Positions 1 to 8,673 of a DNA stretch of 64,000 nt are shown piece after piece. The stretch covers positions 4,898,001 through 4,962,000 of the forward strand of contig NZ_CP016428.1 of assembly GCF_001693385.1 (NCBI RefSeq), written 5' to 3'. Each line of letters opens with the position of its first letter. Positions within the stretch are counted from its first letter, which is position 1. Source of the DNA: Bradyrhizobium icense. GTDB taxonomy: Bacteria; Pseudomonadota; Alphaproteobacteria; Rhizobiales; Xanthobacteraceae. Made by a program: the position numbers and the translations under genes. Below the pieces are notes generated by a model. The model was not told where the DNA came from. It saw only the letters and a list, made by a program, of their open reading frames with translations, and searched no databases.

Positions 1-299
1 GCAACGCGCAAACCATCCTTTACACCGGCACAACTGCTGCCAAAGTGATGAGCGGGATGTCGCAGGAATACCTGCAATTGGTTCGGCATCAGGTCGAGAC
101 AAGCATGGACCGCATGAATGAATTGTGGGCCTGCCGAACTCCTCAGGAGGTTGCAGCCGTTCAGACAGACCTGGTACGTGAGACCGTGGGATCTGTTCTG
201 GAGAGCAGCCGCCGGATAGCCGACATGTCGCTCAAATTGGCCGACGATGCCGGAAAGCAGATCAAGCAAAATATGGATGAGATACGGCGTGCCGCCTAG
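1..299 (+). CDS. Phasin family protein (5' end outside window)
   Basis: The frame is open from the first bases of the window to the TAG at 297-299, so the true start probably lies upstream; an internal GTG-ATG at 45-50 is a less likely start. The visible part is about 98 residues, mostly amphipathic helix without cysteine, with the phasin_2-like pattern SGMSQEYLQLVRHQVE followed by CRTPQEVAAVQTDLVRE. Phasins coat polyhydroxyalkanoate granules in the cytoplasm and control granule size; that role is family knowledge. A strong terminator follows directly. Granule function itself cannot be shown from this fragment, because phasin-like proteins are also found away from granules. Confidence 0.75.
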   Translation, partial: NAQTILYTGTTAAKVMSGMSQEYLQLVRHQVETSMDRMNELWACRTPQEVAAVQTDLVRETVGSVLESSRRIADMSLKLADDAGKQIKQNMDEIRRAA

Positions 300-326
300 T
301 GCGGCCCTCCGGCTCAGCTTTCAGGG

Positions 327-353
327 AAGAGCGGCCGGCTGTCGGCCGCTTTT
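327..353 (+). terminator. Rho-independent terminator of the phasin gene
   Basis: A GC-rich stem GCGGCCG (331-337) pairs with CGGCCGC (343-349) around a 5-base loop. The stem is extended by the A/T-rich flanks, and TTTT follows at 350-353. It lies between the phasin stop and the 3' end of the convergent phosphatase gene, and the T run faces the phasin side. Confidence 0.75.
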
Positions 354-384
354 CCAGTTTTGGGGCATAGCCGGCACTCGCGCA

Positions 385-1428
385 TCAGCACGGCCGCAGC
401 GCGCCGTCCTCGCGCATCATCTCCACCAGCATGCCCTCGCGCAGGCCGCGGTCGGCCACCCTGAGCCGAGGCAATGGGAAGGCGTCGCGGATCGCGTCGA
501 GAATGGCGCAGCCGGCCAGCACCAGATCGGCGCGCTCGACGCTGATGCAATTATTGTTGGCGCGCTCGTGATAGCTCATGCCGAGCAGCCGCTGGATCAC
601 GGCGGTGACGTCGGGACCGTTCATCCAGACGCCATCGATGCGCCGGCGGTCGTAGCGCGCCAGATTGAGATGGACGCCTGCAAGCGTCGTCACAGTGCCC
701 GAGGTTCCCAGCATATGCATGTCCCGCAAATCCGTGCCGTGCTCGGCCGCGAACGGCGCCACATATTGCGCGACTTCGCGCACCATCCGCGCATAGGAAT
801 CCGCCGTAACGTCGCGCCCGCCGAAATGCTCGGCCAGCGTGACGACACCGAGCGGAACCGACATCCACGCCTTGATGCGCGGCGCCGCGTTCTGCTCTTC
901 CGGATCGCGCTCGATCCGCACCAGCTCGGTCGAGCCGCCGCCGATGTCGAACAGGATCGCGCCCCGCCCTTTTGCGTCGAGCAGCGGCGAGCAGCCGATC
1001 ACGGCCAGCGTCGCCTCGGTCTCGCGATCGATCACCTCGAGGCGGATGCCGGTCTCGCTTGCGACGCGGTCACGAAAGCTGTCGGCATTGGCGGCGGCGC
1101 GGCAGGCTTCGGTTGCGATCAACCGCAGGCGTTTGGCCTTGCGGTAGCGGATCTTGTCGCTGCAAATGCTGAGCGCCGCAATGGCGCGCTCGATCGCCGC
1201 CTCGCTGATGGAACCGGTTGCCGAAATGCCCTCGCCGAGCCGGATGATCCGCGAAAACGAATCCACGACGCGAAAGCCGTCGCCGGCCGGGCTGGCGATC
1301 AAGAGCCGGCAATTATTGGTGCCAAGGTCGAGCGCGGCATAGACACCATTTGCTGCGGCCGCCGCAACCGACCCTGACGGGCTTGCGCAGGCCGGAAGCC
1401 CTTCGCGCAGCCGCGTATCCTCGTTCAT
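385..1428 (-). CDS. Ppx/GppA family exopolyphosphatase / pppGpp phosphatase
   Basis: A 347-residue ASKHA-fold phosphatase. Phosphate-binding motifs are seen in order: YAALDLGTNNCRLLIA near the N terminus, then IATEACR, DRETEATLAVIGCSPLL, LFDIGGGSTELVRI and MLGTSGTVTTLAG. The family removes terminal phosphates from polyphosphate or from pppGpp; which substrate is used here cannot be read from the sequence. It lacks the long C-terminal HD-like domains of E. coli Ppx, so it is the short bacterial form. The ATG at 1428 is chosen over an in-frame TTG one codon upstream. The protein begins with an alanine-rich leader of about 25 residues before the fold. Confidence 0.88.
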   Translation of the reverse strand: MNEDTRLREGLPACASPSGSVAAAAANGVYAALDLGTNNCRLLIASPAGDGFRVVDSFSRIIRLGEGISATGSISEAAIERAIAALSICSDKIRYRKAKRLRLIATEACRAAANADSFRDRVASETGIRLEVIDRETEATLAVIGCSPLLDAKGRGAILFDIGGGSTELVRIERDPEEQNAAPRIKAWMSVPLGVVTLAEHFGGRDVTADSYARMVREVAQYVAPFAAEHGTDLRDMHMLGTSGTVTTLAGVHLNLARYDRRRIDGVWMNGPDVTAVIQRLLGMSYHERANNNCISVERADLVLAGCAILDAIRDAFPLPRLRVADRGLREGMLVEMMREDGALRPC

Positions 1429-1647
1429 CAAAACTGTCTTTCCGCAGGCCGCTTCCGGCCGCCGAAGAAAAATTACCGTTCACGGAAACTTTAGCAGCGC
1501 CAAGGGGCTACGCAACAACCCATCACATAGGACTATGTCCAATCAGGCGTTGTCGTGCATGACGCAGTGCGTTATCTGAGCGGGAACTCGCGGAACCAAG
1601 AATCCAACAAGAATCCACGAGAATCCCAAGCATTTCAGGTGTTTTCG

Positions 1648-4023
1648 ATGCAAGACCACACGTCGCCCCCCTCTCTGGACAACGCTATCGCACTGCAAAA
1701 ATACGGTGTGGGGCAGCCGGTGCGGCGCAAGGAAGACGACACGCTGGTGCGCGGCAAGGGCAAATACACCGACGATTTCGCCCTGCCCGGCCAAGCCTAT
1801 TGCTGGATGGTGCGCTCCAGCCATGCCCACGGAATCATCAGGGGGATCGGCACGGCCGCCGCTAAGGCGACGCCGGGCGTGCTCGGCGTCTGGACCGGCA
1901 AGGACCTGGAAGCAGCCGGCTACGGCCCCTTCACCTGCGGCCTGCCGTTGAAGAGCCGGGATGGCTCGCCGCTATTGCAGACCAACCGTCCGGCGCTGGC
2001 GACTGACAAGGTGCGCTTCGTCGGCGACCCCGTGGCCTTCGTGGTCGCGGAAACGCTGGCGCAGGCGCGCGATGCGGCGGAGGCTGTCGAGCTCGACATC
2101 GAGCCGCTTCCCGCCGTGACCGATGCAGCGGAAGCGGCAAAGCCCGGCGCACCGCAACTCTATGATCACATCCCGAATAACGTCGCGCTGGATTATCACT
2201 ATGGCGATGCCGCCAAGATCGACGCCGCGTTCGCTACCGCCGCCCATGTGACCAGGCTCGACATCGTCAACACCCGCGTCGCCGTGGTTTCGATGGAGCC
2301 GCGCGTGGCGCTGGCGGCTTTCGACAAGGCTGCCGAACGCTTCACGCTGCAGGTGCCGACGCAAGGCGTCTCCGGCAACAAGGTGACGCTGGCAAAAATC
2401 CTCAACGTGCCGAACGACAAGGTGCGGATCCTGACCGCCAATGTCGGCGGCTCCTTCGGCATGAAGAACGTCAGCTATCCCGAATATACCTGCATCCTGC
2501 ACGCGGCGAAGGCGCTTGGCCGGCCGGTGAAGTGGACCGACGAGCGCTCGACCAGCTTCCTCTCCGACAGCCACGGACGCGCGCAGCTCATCCACGCCGA
2601 ACTGGCGCTGGATGCCGAAGGCAAGTTTCTCGCGGTGCGCCTCTCGGGCTACGGCAATCTCGGCGCCTACATCACCGGCGTCGCGCCGGGGCCGTTGTCG
2701 CTCAACACCGGCAAGAATCTCGCCAGCGTCTACCGCACCCCGCTGCTCGGCGTCGACATCAAGACGGTATTGACCAACACCACGCTGATGGGCGCCTATC
2801 GCGGCGCTGGACGGCCCGAGGCCAATTACTATATGGAGCGACTGATCGACCGCGCCGCCGACGAAATGGGCATCAACCGGCTGACGCTGCGCAAGCGCAA
2901 CTTCATCAAGCCGTCGCAACTGCCGTTCGCGGCGGCAAGCGGTGTCACCTATGACAGCGGCGATTTCGCCGGCGTGTTCAACAAGGCGCTGGAAATTTCC
3001 GACCACGCCAATTTTGCCAAGCGCAAGAAGGAGAGCAGGAAGAACGGTAAGCTGCGCGGCATTGCCGTCGGCTCGTATCTGGAAGTGACCGCGCCGCCGA
3101 GCGGCGAACTCGGCAAGATAACCTTCGAGCCGGACGGGTCGGTGAAGCTGACCACTGGTACGCTCGACTACGGCCAGGGTCACGCCACGCCGTTCGCGCA
3201 GGTGCTGTCGGCGCAGCTCGGCGTTCCCTTCGAGAAGATCACGCTCGAGCAGAACGACAGCGATCTCGTCCGCTTCGGCAACGGCACCGGCGGCTCGCGG
3301 TCGATCACCGCGACGGGCCAGGCGATCGTGGAGGCCTCCGCGCTCGTGATCGAAAAGGGCAAACAGGCGGCCGCACACCTGATGGAAGCCTCCGAAGGCG
3401 ACATCGAATTCGCTGGTGGCCGCTTCACCATTGCCGGCACCGACCGCTCGATCGGCATCATGGATCTGGCGAAGCGCCTGCGCGAGGGCAAGATGCCCGA
3501 AGGCGTGCCGCTGTCGCTCGACGTCGACCATGCTACCAAGGACACGCCGTCCACTTTTCCCAACGGCTGTCATGTCGCGGAAGTGGAAATCGATCCCGAA
3601 ACCGGCGCCGTGAAAATCATCCGCTATTTCGCCGTCAATGATTTCGGCACCGTGGTCAATCCGATGATCGTCGCCGGCCAGTTGCATGGCGGAGTCGCGC
3701 AAGGCATCGGGCAGGCGCTGATGGAGCAGGTCAGCTACGATGCCAGCGGCCAGCCGATCACCGGCTCGTTCATGGATTACGCGCTGCCGCGGGCCGAAGA
3801 CATTCCGCCGATGGAGATCGGCGACCATCCCTCGCCCGCCAAATCCAATCCGCTGGGCACCAAGGGCTGCGGCGAAGCCGGCTGCGCCGGCAGCCTCGTC
3901 TGCATCGTCAACGCGGTGCTCGACGCGCTGTCGGACTACGGTATCACGCACATCGACATGCCGCTGACGCCGGAACGGGTGTGGCGCACAATCCAGGATG
4001 CGAAGGCGAAGGCGGCGGCATGA
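1648..4023 (+). CDS. Xanthine dehydrogenase family molybdopterin-binding (large) subunit
   Basis: A 791-residue molybdenum hydroxylase large subunit. The start VGQPVRRKEDDTLVRGKGK is typical of the CoxL-like group. NVGGSFGMKN marks a pterin-binding loop, MGAYRGAGRPE is the form-II signature (true CO dehydrogenase has AYRCSFR), and GTKGCGEAGCAG near the C terminus carries the conserved catalytic glutamate. Such enzymes hydroxylate aldehydes or N-heterocycles together with 2Fe-2S and FAD subunits. Neither partner gene is next to it: the upstream gene is the phosphatase and the downstream one is convergent. The ATG at 1648 has an AGGTG ribosome site; an in-frame GTG at 1555 would add 31 unsupported residues. 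The substrate is unknown. Confidence 0.85.
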   Translation: MQDHTSPPSLDNAIALQKYGVGQPVRRKEDDTLVRGKGKYTDDFALPGQAYCWMVRSSHAHGIIRGIGTAAAKATPGVLGVWTGKDLEAAGYGPFTCGLPLKSRDGSPLLQTNRPALATDKVRFVGDPVAFVVAETLAQARDAAEAVELDIEPLPAVTDAAEAAKPGAPQLYDHIPNNVALDYHYGDAAKIDAAFATAAHVTRLDIVNTRVAVVSMEPRVALAAFDKAAERFTLQVPTQGVSGNKVTLAKILNVPNDKVRILTANVGGSFGMKNVSYPEYTCILHAAKALGRPVKWTDERSTSFLSDSHGRAQLIHAELALDAEGKFLAVRLSGYGNLGAYITGVAPGPLSLNTGKNLASVYRTPLLGVDIKTVLTNTTLMGAYRGAGRPEANYYMERLIDRAADEMGINRLTLRKRNFIKPSQLPFAAASGVTYDSGDFAGVFNKALEISDHANFAKRKKESRKNGKLRGIAVGSYLEVTAPPSGELGKITFEPDGSVKLTTGTLDYGQGHATPFAQVLSAQLGVPFEKITLEQNDSDLVRFGNGTGGSRSITATGQAIVEASALVIEKGKQAAAHLMEASEGDIEFAGGRFTIAGTDRSIGIMDLAKRLREGKMPEGVPLSLDVDHATKDTPSTFPNGCHVAEVEIDPETGAVKIIRYFAVNDFGTVVNPMIVAGQLHGGVAQGIGQALMEQVSYDASGQPITGSFMDYALPRAEDIPPMEIGDHPSPAKSNPLGTKGCGEAGCAGSLVCIVNAVLDALSDYGITHIDMPLTPERVWRTIQDAKAKAAA

Positions 4024-4044
4024 GGTCGCCCCCACACCCACAAC

Positions 4045-4147
4045 TGTCATCGCCCGCGAAGGCGGGCGATCCAGTATCCAAGAGACGCCAGTAGTCAAGC
4101 GATAGGCCGCAGCGTACTGGATTCCCCGCCTTCGCGGGGAATGACAA
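4045..4147. repeat. Two-hairpin intergenic inverted repeat
   Basis: Two facing arms of 32 bases lie at 4046-4077 and 4115-4146. Each arm is itself a hairpin with a perfect 9-bp stem: ATCGCCCGC pairs with GCGGGCGAT on the left and ATTCCCCGC with GCGGGGAAT on the right. The arms share outer sequence (TGTCAT and ATCCAGTA) but differ at four positions that keep each hairpin paired. It separates the convergent 3' ends of the molybdenum hydroxylase and the hotdog gene and could serve as a two-way terminator. Confidence 0.8.
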
Positions 4148-4174
4148 TCTGAGATTGGACGCGGGCGTTGCCCT

Positions 4175-4969
4175 CTACGCCGCCGCCTGCTCGCGCGGCT
4201 GGTAGATCGCAATGTGGTGGCAATGCGCCAGCGGCGTCCTGCCGTTGCCGATGACCAGCGCGTCGAGCTCGACGAAACGGTGGCCCTTCTTGTCGTAATT
4301 GCCGACCACTTTCGCACGCGCCGTGATGACGTCGCCAGCCTTCGCCGCTGAAAGCAGTTGCATGCGGCTGCCGACGTGAATCCACGGGCCCAGGATGGCA
4401 TTATCGACCAGCACGCGGTTCATCACCCGTTGCAGCAGGCCGGGATGGCCGAGACCTTCTCTGGCGTAGATCGGATCGGTTTCCCTGATGTCGGCGAGAT
4501 ATCCCGCGGCCGCTTCGCCCGCCCAGTCTCGCGGGGTGGTGCCGAGCCATTTGCCGACTTCATAGGAAGACGCGTTGACCGGCTTGCGCTCCGCTACCGC
4601 CGCGACTTCCTCGTAGTCTGCGATCGAAACAGCCGGTGCGGAGACCGGCAAGGACGCAGTACCGGTGGCGCAAAGCTGGCCGCGGCTCTGCACCTCGATC
4701 GACAACACGCCGTTGCTTTCTTCCGCCGTCAGCTCCGCGAGCTCGCCGTCATAGACCGGCTTGACGAAGCGCGCCTCGATCAATCCGCGCTCCAGAAAGG
4801 CACGGCCCCATTTGGCAACCGGCTGGTGCATCATGTAGGCCATCACGTCGACGCCGGGGACCAGCCCACCCGAAAACCCGAACCGCTTTGCCACGGTGTC
4901 GTCATGCATCTTGTTTTCGGATTGTTTGGCGGTGTTGTAGGCTTGGACGCGATACGGCTCGGTGGGCAT
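4175..4969 (-). CDS. Double-hotdog (MaoC-like) acyl-CoA hydratase/thioesterase-type protein
   Basis: A 264-residue protein that looks like two tandem hotdog half-domains. The first contains RFGFSGGLVPGVDVMAYM and the helix KWGRAFLERG, then EARFVKPVYDGE. The second has GPWIHVGSRMQLLSAAKAGD and ends with the strand HCHHIAIYQP. This resembles MaoC-like dehydratases or thioesterases acting on CoA thioesters, but I do not see an intact MaoC D-x4-H active-site pair, so the reaction is open. The ATG at 4969 is preceded by AGGAA at good spacing; an upstream in-frame extension to 5146 would overlap the divergent gene. It is transcribed alone, divergent from the YaiI/YqxD gene. Confidence 0.65.
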   Translation of the reverse strand: MPTEPYRVQAYNTAKQSENKMHDDTVAKRFGFSGGLVPGVDVMAYMMHQPVAKWGRAFLERGLIEARFVKPVYDGELAELTAEESNGVLSIEVQSRGQLCATGTASLPVSAPAVSIADYEEVAAVAERKPVNASSYEVGKWLGTTPRDWAGEAAAGYLADIRETDPIYAREGLGHPGLLQRVMNRVLVDNAILGPWIHVGSRMQLLSAAKAGDVITARAKVVGNYDKKGHRFVELDALVIGNGRTPLAHCHHIAIYQPREQAAA

Positions 4970-5120
4970 GCCCGTTTCCTGTTGTTTTTGGTTGTTTTTC
5001 CGCCGGTTATGGTACGCAAAGAATGTGCCGTGGCAAGCGTGTTCCCCGCCCCTGTTTTCCTCGCATTCCGGCATCGAATAGGTTACCACGCGCCGGCAAA
5101 AGGACCGCTGTCGAGCCGAT

Positions 5121-5615
5121 ATGCCTGACGTGAACCAGACCCGCATCTATGTCGATGCCGACGCCTGCCCGGTGAAGGACGAGATCTATCGCGTCGCGAT
5201 CCGCCACGGCCTGCCGGTCAGCGTCGTTGCGGGAAATTTCATCCGCGTGCCGCAGGATCCGTTGATCGAGCGCATCGCCGCCGGTTCAGGCATGGACGCC
5301 GCCGACGACTGGATCGCAGAGCGCGCCGGCCGCGGCGATATCGTCATCACATCGGATATCCCGCTCGCCAGCCGCTGCGTGAAGGTGGGCGCGGAGGTAA
5401 TTGCGCCGACCGGCAAGCCGTTTACGGAAGCATCGATCGGCATGACGCTGGCCGTTCGCAACCTCATGACCGACTTGCGCTCATCGGGCGAAGTGACCGG
5501 CGGTCCAAGATCGTTCGCCCCGCGCGACCGCTCGGCATTCCTTTCCGCGCTCGACCAGACCATCCGCCGCATCCAGCGCCAGCGGGCGCAACAGCCTGCG
5601 CCGAACCAGGGTTGA
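5121..5615 (+). CDS. YaiI/YqxD family protein (DUF188, PIN/NYN-like fold)
   Basis: A 164-residue protein with the family start [18 protein letters not shown], then [40 protein letters not shown] and the late [14 protein letters not shown] motif. The clustered acidic residues (DADACP, TSDIP) resemble a PIN-type metal site, so a nuclease-like role has been suggested for the family; no specific function is established. The stop is only three bases before the ABC-F start, so the two genes are co-transcribed. Confidence 0.88.
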   Translation: MPDVNQTRIYVDADACPVKDEIYRVAIRHGLPVSVVAGNFIRVPQDPLIERIAAGSGMDAADDWIAERAGRGDIVITSDIPLASRCVKVGAEVIAPTGKPFTEASIGMTLAVRNLMTDLRSSGEVTGGPRSFAPRDRSAFLSALDQTIRRIQRQRAQQPAPNQG

Positions 5616-5618
5616 ACG

Positions 5619-7430
5619 ATGGCGCCGCCGCTGATCCAGTTGAAAGATATCAGGCTGACGTTTGGCGGCACGCCGCTATTGTCGGGCGTTGAACTAACAG
5701 TGTCATCAGGCGAGCGCGTCTGCCTGATCGGCCGCAACGGCTCGGGGAAATCGACGCTGCTGAAGATCGCGGCCGGCCTGGTCGAGCCCGACAGCGGCAG
5801 CCGCTTCGTGCAGCCCGGCGCTACCATCCGCTATCTGCCGCAGGAGCCTGATTTCGGCAACCACAAGACCACGCTTGCCTATGTCGAGGCAGGCCTTGGC
5901 CCCGGCGACGATCATTACCAGGCGCGCTATCTCATCGAACAGCTCGGCCTCTCCGGCGATGAAGACCCCGCGCATGTCTCCGGTGGCGAGGCCCGCCGCG
6001 CAGCGCTGGCGCGGGTGCTGGCGCCCGCGCCCGACATCCTGCTGCTGGACGAACCGACCAACCATCTCGATCTGCCGACCATCGAATGGCTGGAAGGCGA
6101 ACTGGCGAGCCGGAAATGCGCGCTCGTCCTCATCAGCCACGACCGTCGCTTCCTCTCCAACCTGTCGCGCGCAACCGCCTGGCTCGACCGCGGCCAGATC
6201 CGGCAGATCGACCGCGGTTTCTCCGCGTTCGAAGCCTGGCGCGACGAAGTGCTGGCGGAAGAGGAGCGCGAGCAGCACAAGCTCGACCGCAAGATCGTCA
6301 ATGAAGAGCACTGGCTGCGTTACGGCGTCTCCGGCCGCCGCAAGCGCAACGTCAAGCGGCTCGGCAATCTGCATGCGCTACGCGACCAGCGGCGCAACTA
6401 TCGTGGCGCGACGGGTAACGCCAATCTCGCTGCCGCTGAGGCGGAAAAGTCCGGCAGGCTGGTGATCGAGGCCAAAAACATCTGCAAGGCCTATGGCGAA
6501 CGCAACATCGTCGAGAGCTTTTCGACCCGCATCCAGCGCGGCGACCGCATCGGCATCGTCGGCCCGAACGGCGCCGGCAAGACGACGCTGGTTCATCTCT
6601 TGATCGGCAACGATCCGCCCGACTCTGGCTCGGTGCGGCTCGGCGCCAACATCGAAATGGCAACCCTCGACCAGCACCGCGAGAGCCTCGACCCGAAATC
6701 GACGCTCGCCGAAGCCTTGACCGGCGGCCGCGGCGACCACGTGATGGTCGGCGGCAAGCCGAAACACGTCATCGGCTACATGAAGGATTTTCTGTTCGCC
6801 GAGGTGCAGCGCGGCACGCCGCTGGAGGCGCTGTCCGGCGGCGAGCGCGGCCGGCTGATGCTGGCGCGCGCGCTGGCAAAGCCGTCGAACCTCCTGGTGC
6901 TGGACGAGCCGACCAACGACCTCGATCTCGAAACGCTCGACGTGCTGGAAGAGATGCTCGGCGATTACGAGGGCACGGTGATCCTGATCAGCCACGACCG
7001 CGATTTCCTCGACCGCGTGGTGACGTCGGTAATCGTGCCTGAAGGCAATGGCCGCTGGATCGAGTATGCCGGCGGTTATACCGACATGCTGGCGCAACGC
7101 GGCGGGGATCTCTCACGCGAAGCGCCCAAGGCAGCCGCCCTGGAAGAAAAGAAAGGGACGAAGGTTGCTGCACCTACCTCCGCCCCAAAGCGCCGGCTGA
7201 ACTTCAACGAGAAGCACGCGCTGGAGACGCTACCGAAGACGATCGCGAAATTGCAGGCCGAGATCGCAAAGCAGCAGAAGCTGCTTGACGATCCCGACCT
7301 CTATGCCAAGGATCGCCAGAAATTCGACGCGGCGTCATCGGCGATTTCAAAGGCACAGGAAGAGCTGGCCGCCGCCGAAGACCGGTGGCTGGAGCTGGAA
7401 GTTTTGCGCGAAGAAATAGAACAAGCGTAA
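5619..7430 (+). CDS. ABC-F family ATPase, Uup-like
   Basis: A 603-residue soluble protein with two ABC domains and no membrane segments. Domain 1 has Walker A IGRNGSGKST, signature VSGGEARRAALARV and Walker B LLLDEPTNHLD. Domain 2 has VGPNGAGKTT, LSGGERGRLMLARA and LVLDEPTNDLD. The P-site-like linker between the domains is rich in R and K, and the last 80 residues form a predicted coiled coil typical of Uup. ABC-F proteins bind the ribosomal E site or, for Uup, affect DNA strand processing and ribosome function. The gene is coupled to the YaiI/YqxD gene upstream, and a long hairpin element follows its stop within 10 bases. Confidence 0.9.
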   Translation: MAPPLIQLKDIRLTFGGTPLLSGVELTVSSGERVCLIGRNGSGKSTLLKIAAGLVEPDSGSRFVQPGATIRYLPQEPDFGNHKTTLAYVEAGLGPGDDHYQARYLIEQLGLSGDEDPAHVSGGEARRAALARVLAPAPDILLLDEPTNHLDLPTIEWLEGELASRKCALVLISHDRRFLSNLSRATAWLDRGQIRQIDRGFSAFEAWRDEVLAEEEREQHKLDRKIVNEEHWLRYGVSGRRKRNVKRLGNLHALRDQRRNYRGATGNANLAAAEAEKSGRLVIEAKNICKAYGERNIVESFSTRIQRGDRIGIVGPNGAGKTTLVHLLIGNDPPDSGSVRLGANIEMATLDQHRESLDPKSTLAEALTGGRGDHVMVGGKPKHVIGYMKDFLFAEVQRGTPLEALSGGERGRLMLARALAKPSNLLVLDEPTNDLDLETLDVLEEMLGDYEGTVILISHDRDFLDRVVTSVIVPEGNGRWIEYAGGYTDMLAQRGGDLSREAPKAAALEEKKGTKVAAPTSAPKRRLNFNEKHALETLPKTIAKLQAEIAKQQKLLDDPDLYAKDRQKFDAASSAISKAQEELAAAEDRWLELEVLREEIEQA

Positions 7431-7437
7431 TTCGTAC

Positions 7438-7510
7438 GATGGGTGGAGCGCAGCGATACCCATCATGATGCATCGAAACGATTGATGGGTATCGCTTCGC
7501 TCCACCCATC
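7438..7510. repeat. Long inverted repeat / hairpin after the ABC-F gene
   Basis: Arms of 28 bases at 7438-7465 and 7483-7510 are complementary at 27 positions (left arm begins GATGGGTGGAGCG), separated by a 17-base loop. Each arm also contains GATGGGT and ACCCATC, so it can fold on itself. The element starts eight bases after the ABC-F stop and ends 35 bases before the next start. It could act as a terminator, an mRNA stabiliser, or simply be a dispersed intergenic palindrome. Confidence 0.8.
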
Positions 7511-7545
7511 CTGCGGGTTCACACGATGTCGAAAGAGAGAAGAGC

Positions 7546-8628
7546 ATGACAACGCCCCTCGCCGCCAAGATCGCCCGCGACTACGGCACGCCCTGCGCCG
7601 TGATCGACATGGACCGTGTCGAGCGCAACATCGCTCGCATCCAGGTCGCGTGCGATACGGCCGGCGTCGCCAACCGGCCGCATATCAAGACCCACAAGAG
7701 TCCGCTGCTGGCGCAGATGCAGGTCGCGGCCGGCGCCAAGGGCATCACCTGCCAGAAGCTCGGCGAGGCCGAAGTGATGGCGGAAGCCGGCATCGGCGAC
7801 ATCCTGATCAGCTACAATCTGATCGGCGAGGAGAAGATGGCTCGCCTCGCGGCGCTGCAGGCCAAGGCCAACATGACGGTGGCCGCCGACAATTCGACCG
7901 TGATCGCCGGCCTGCCGCAGGCGGCTGCCGCGTCGGGCCGTCCGCTTTCAGTCGTGGTCGAATGCGATACGGGGCGCAAGCGCGCCGGCGTCGAGACGCC
8001 GGCCGAAGCCATTGCGCTGGCGCGCGAGATCGCGGGCTCGAGAGGACTGCAGTTTGCCGGCTTCATGCTCTACCCGACCGAGACCGGCTGGGCTGAGGCG
8101 CAGAAGTTTTTCGACGAGGCTTTGGCGGGCGTCCGCGCCCATGGGCTCGATGCGACGATGGTGTCGACCGGCGGCTCGCCCAACCTCAAAAATCTCGGCA
8201 AGCTCAAGGGCGCGACCGAGCATCGGCCCGGCACCTATATCTACAACGACCGCATGCAGGTCGCGGCTGGGGTCGCCGAATGGGACGATTGCGCGCTGAA
8301 CATCTATTCCACCGTCGTGAGCCGCGCCGGCCCGGACCGCGGCATTCTGGACGCCGGCTCGAAGACGCTGACATCGGATCCCGGCGGCGGCCTCGACGGT
8401 TACGGGCTGATCCTGGAGCACCCCGAAGCGAAGATCGCGCGCTTTGCGGAAGAGCACGGCTTTCTCGATCTCACCCGCAGCAACACAAGGCCTGTTGTCG
8501 GCGACGTCGTGCGGATCGTGCCGAACCACGTCTGCGTCGTCGTCAACATGATGGACGAGGTGGTGATGGTGCGCGGCGATGAGATCGTCGGCGTGCTGCC
8601 GGTCGCGGCGCGGGGGAAGCTGCGGTAG
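7546..8628 (+). CDS. DSD1 family PLP enzyme (D-threonine aldolase / D-serine dehydratase-like)
   Basis: A 360-residue fold-III PLP enzyme. The N-terminal alanine-racemase-like barrel contains RPHIKTHKSP, with the lysine expected to hold PLP; VVVECDTGRKRAGV and VSTGGSPN follow as phosphate-binding elements. The C-terminal domain has VRIVPNHVCVVVN, whose His and Cys match the metal ligands of D-threonine aldolase and D-serine dehydratase. Members cleave D-beta-hydroxy amino acids to glycine and an aldehyde, or dehydrate D-serine; family membership is certain, the exact substrate is not. A GAGAGAAGAG ribosome site precedes the ATG. The hairpin element separates it from the ABC-F gene, so it may have its own promoter. 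Confidence 0.85.
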   Translation: MTTPLAAKIARDYGTPCAVIDMDRVERNIARIQVACDTAGVANRPHIKTHKSPLLAQMQVAAGAKGITCQKLGEAEVMAEAGIGDILISYNLIGEEKMARLAALQAKANMTVAADNSTVIAGLPQAAAASGRPLSVVVECDTGRKRAGVETPAEAIALAREIAGSRGLQFAGFMLYPTETGWAEAQKFFDEALAGVRAHGLDATMVSTGGSPNLKNLGKLKGATEHRPGTYIYNDRMQVAAGVAEWDDCALNIYSTVVSRAGPDRGILDAGSKTLTSDPGGGLDGYGLILEHPEAKIARFAEEHGFLDLTRSNTRPVVGDVVRIVPNHVCVVVNMMDEVVMVRGDEIVGVLPVAARGKLR

Positions 8629-8673
8629 GGAGTGCCGTCGACGCCACAGCCGTCATTGCTTGCAATAACGGGG

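Noticed and set aside
1972..4401. An 809-codon open frame antisense to the molybdenum hydroxylase gene
   Set aside because: It mirrors a high-GC coding gene, has no protein-family motifs and runs into the neighbouring gene. Long antisense frames are expected at this base composition.
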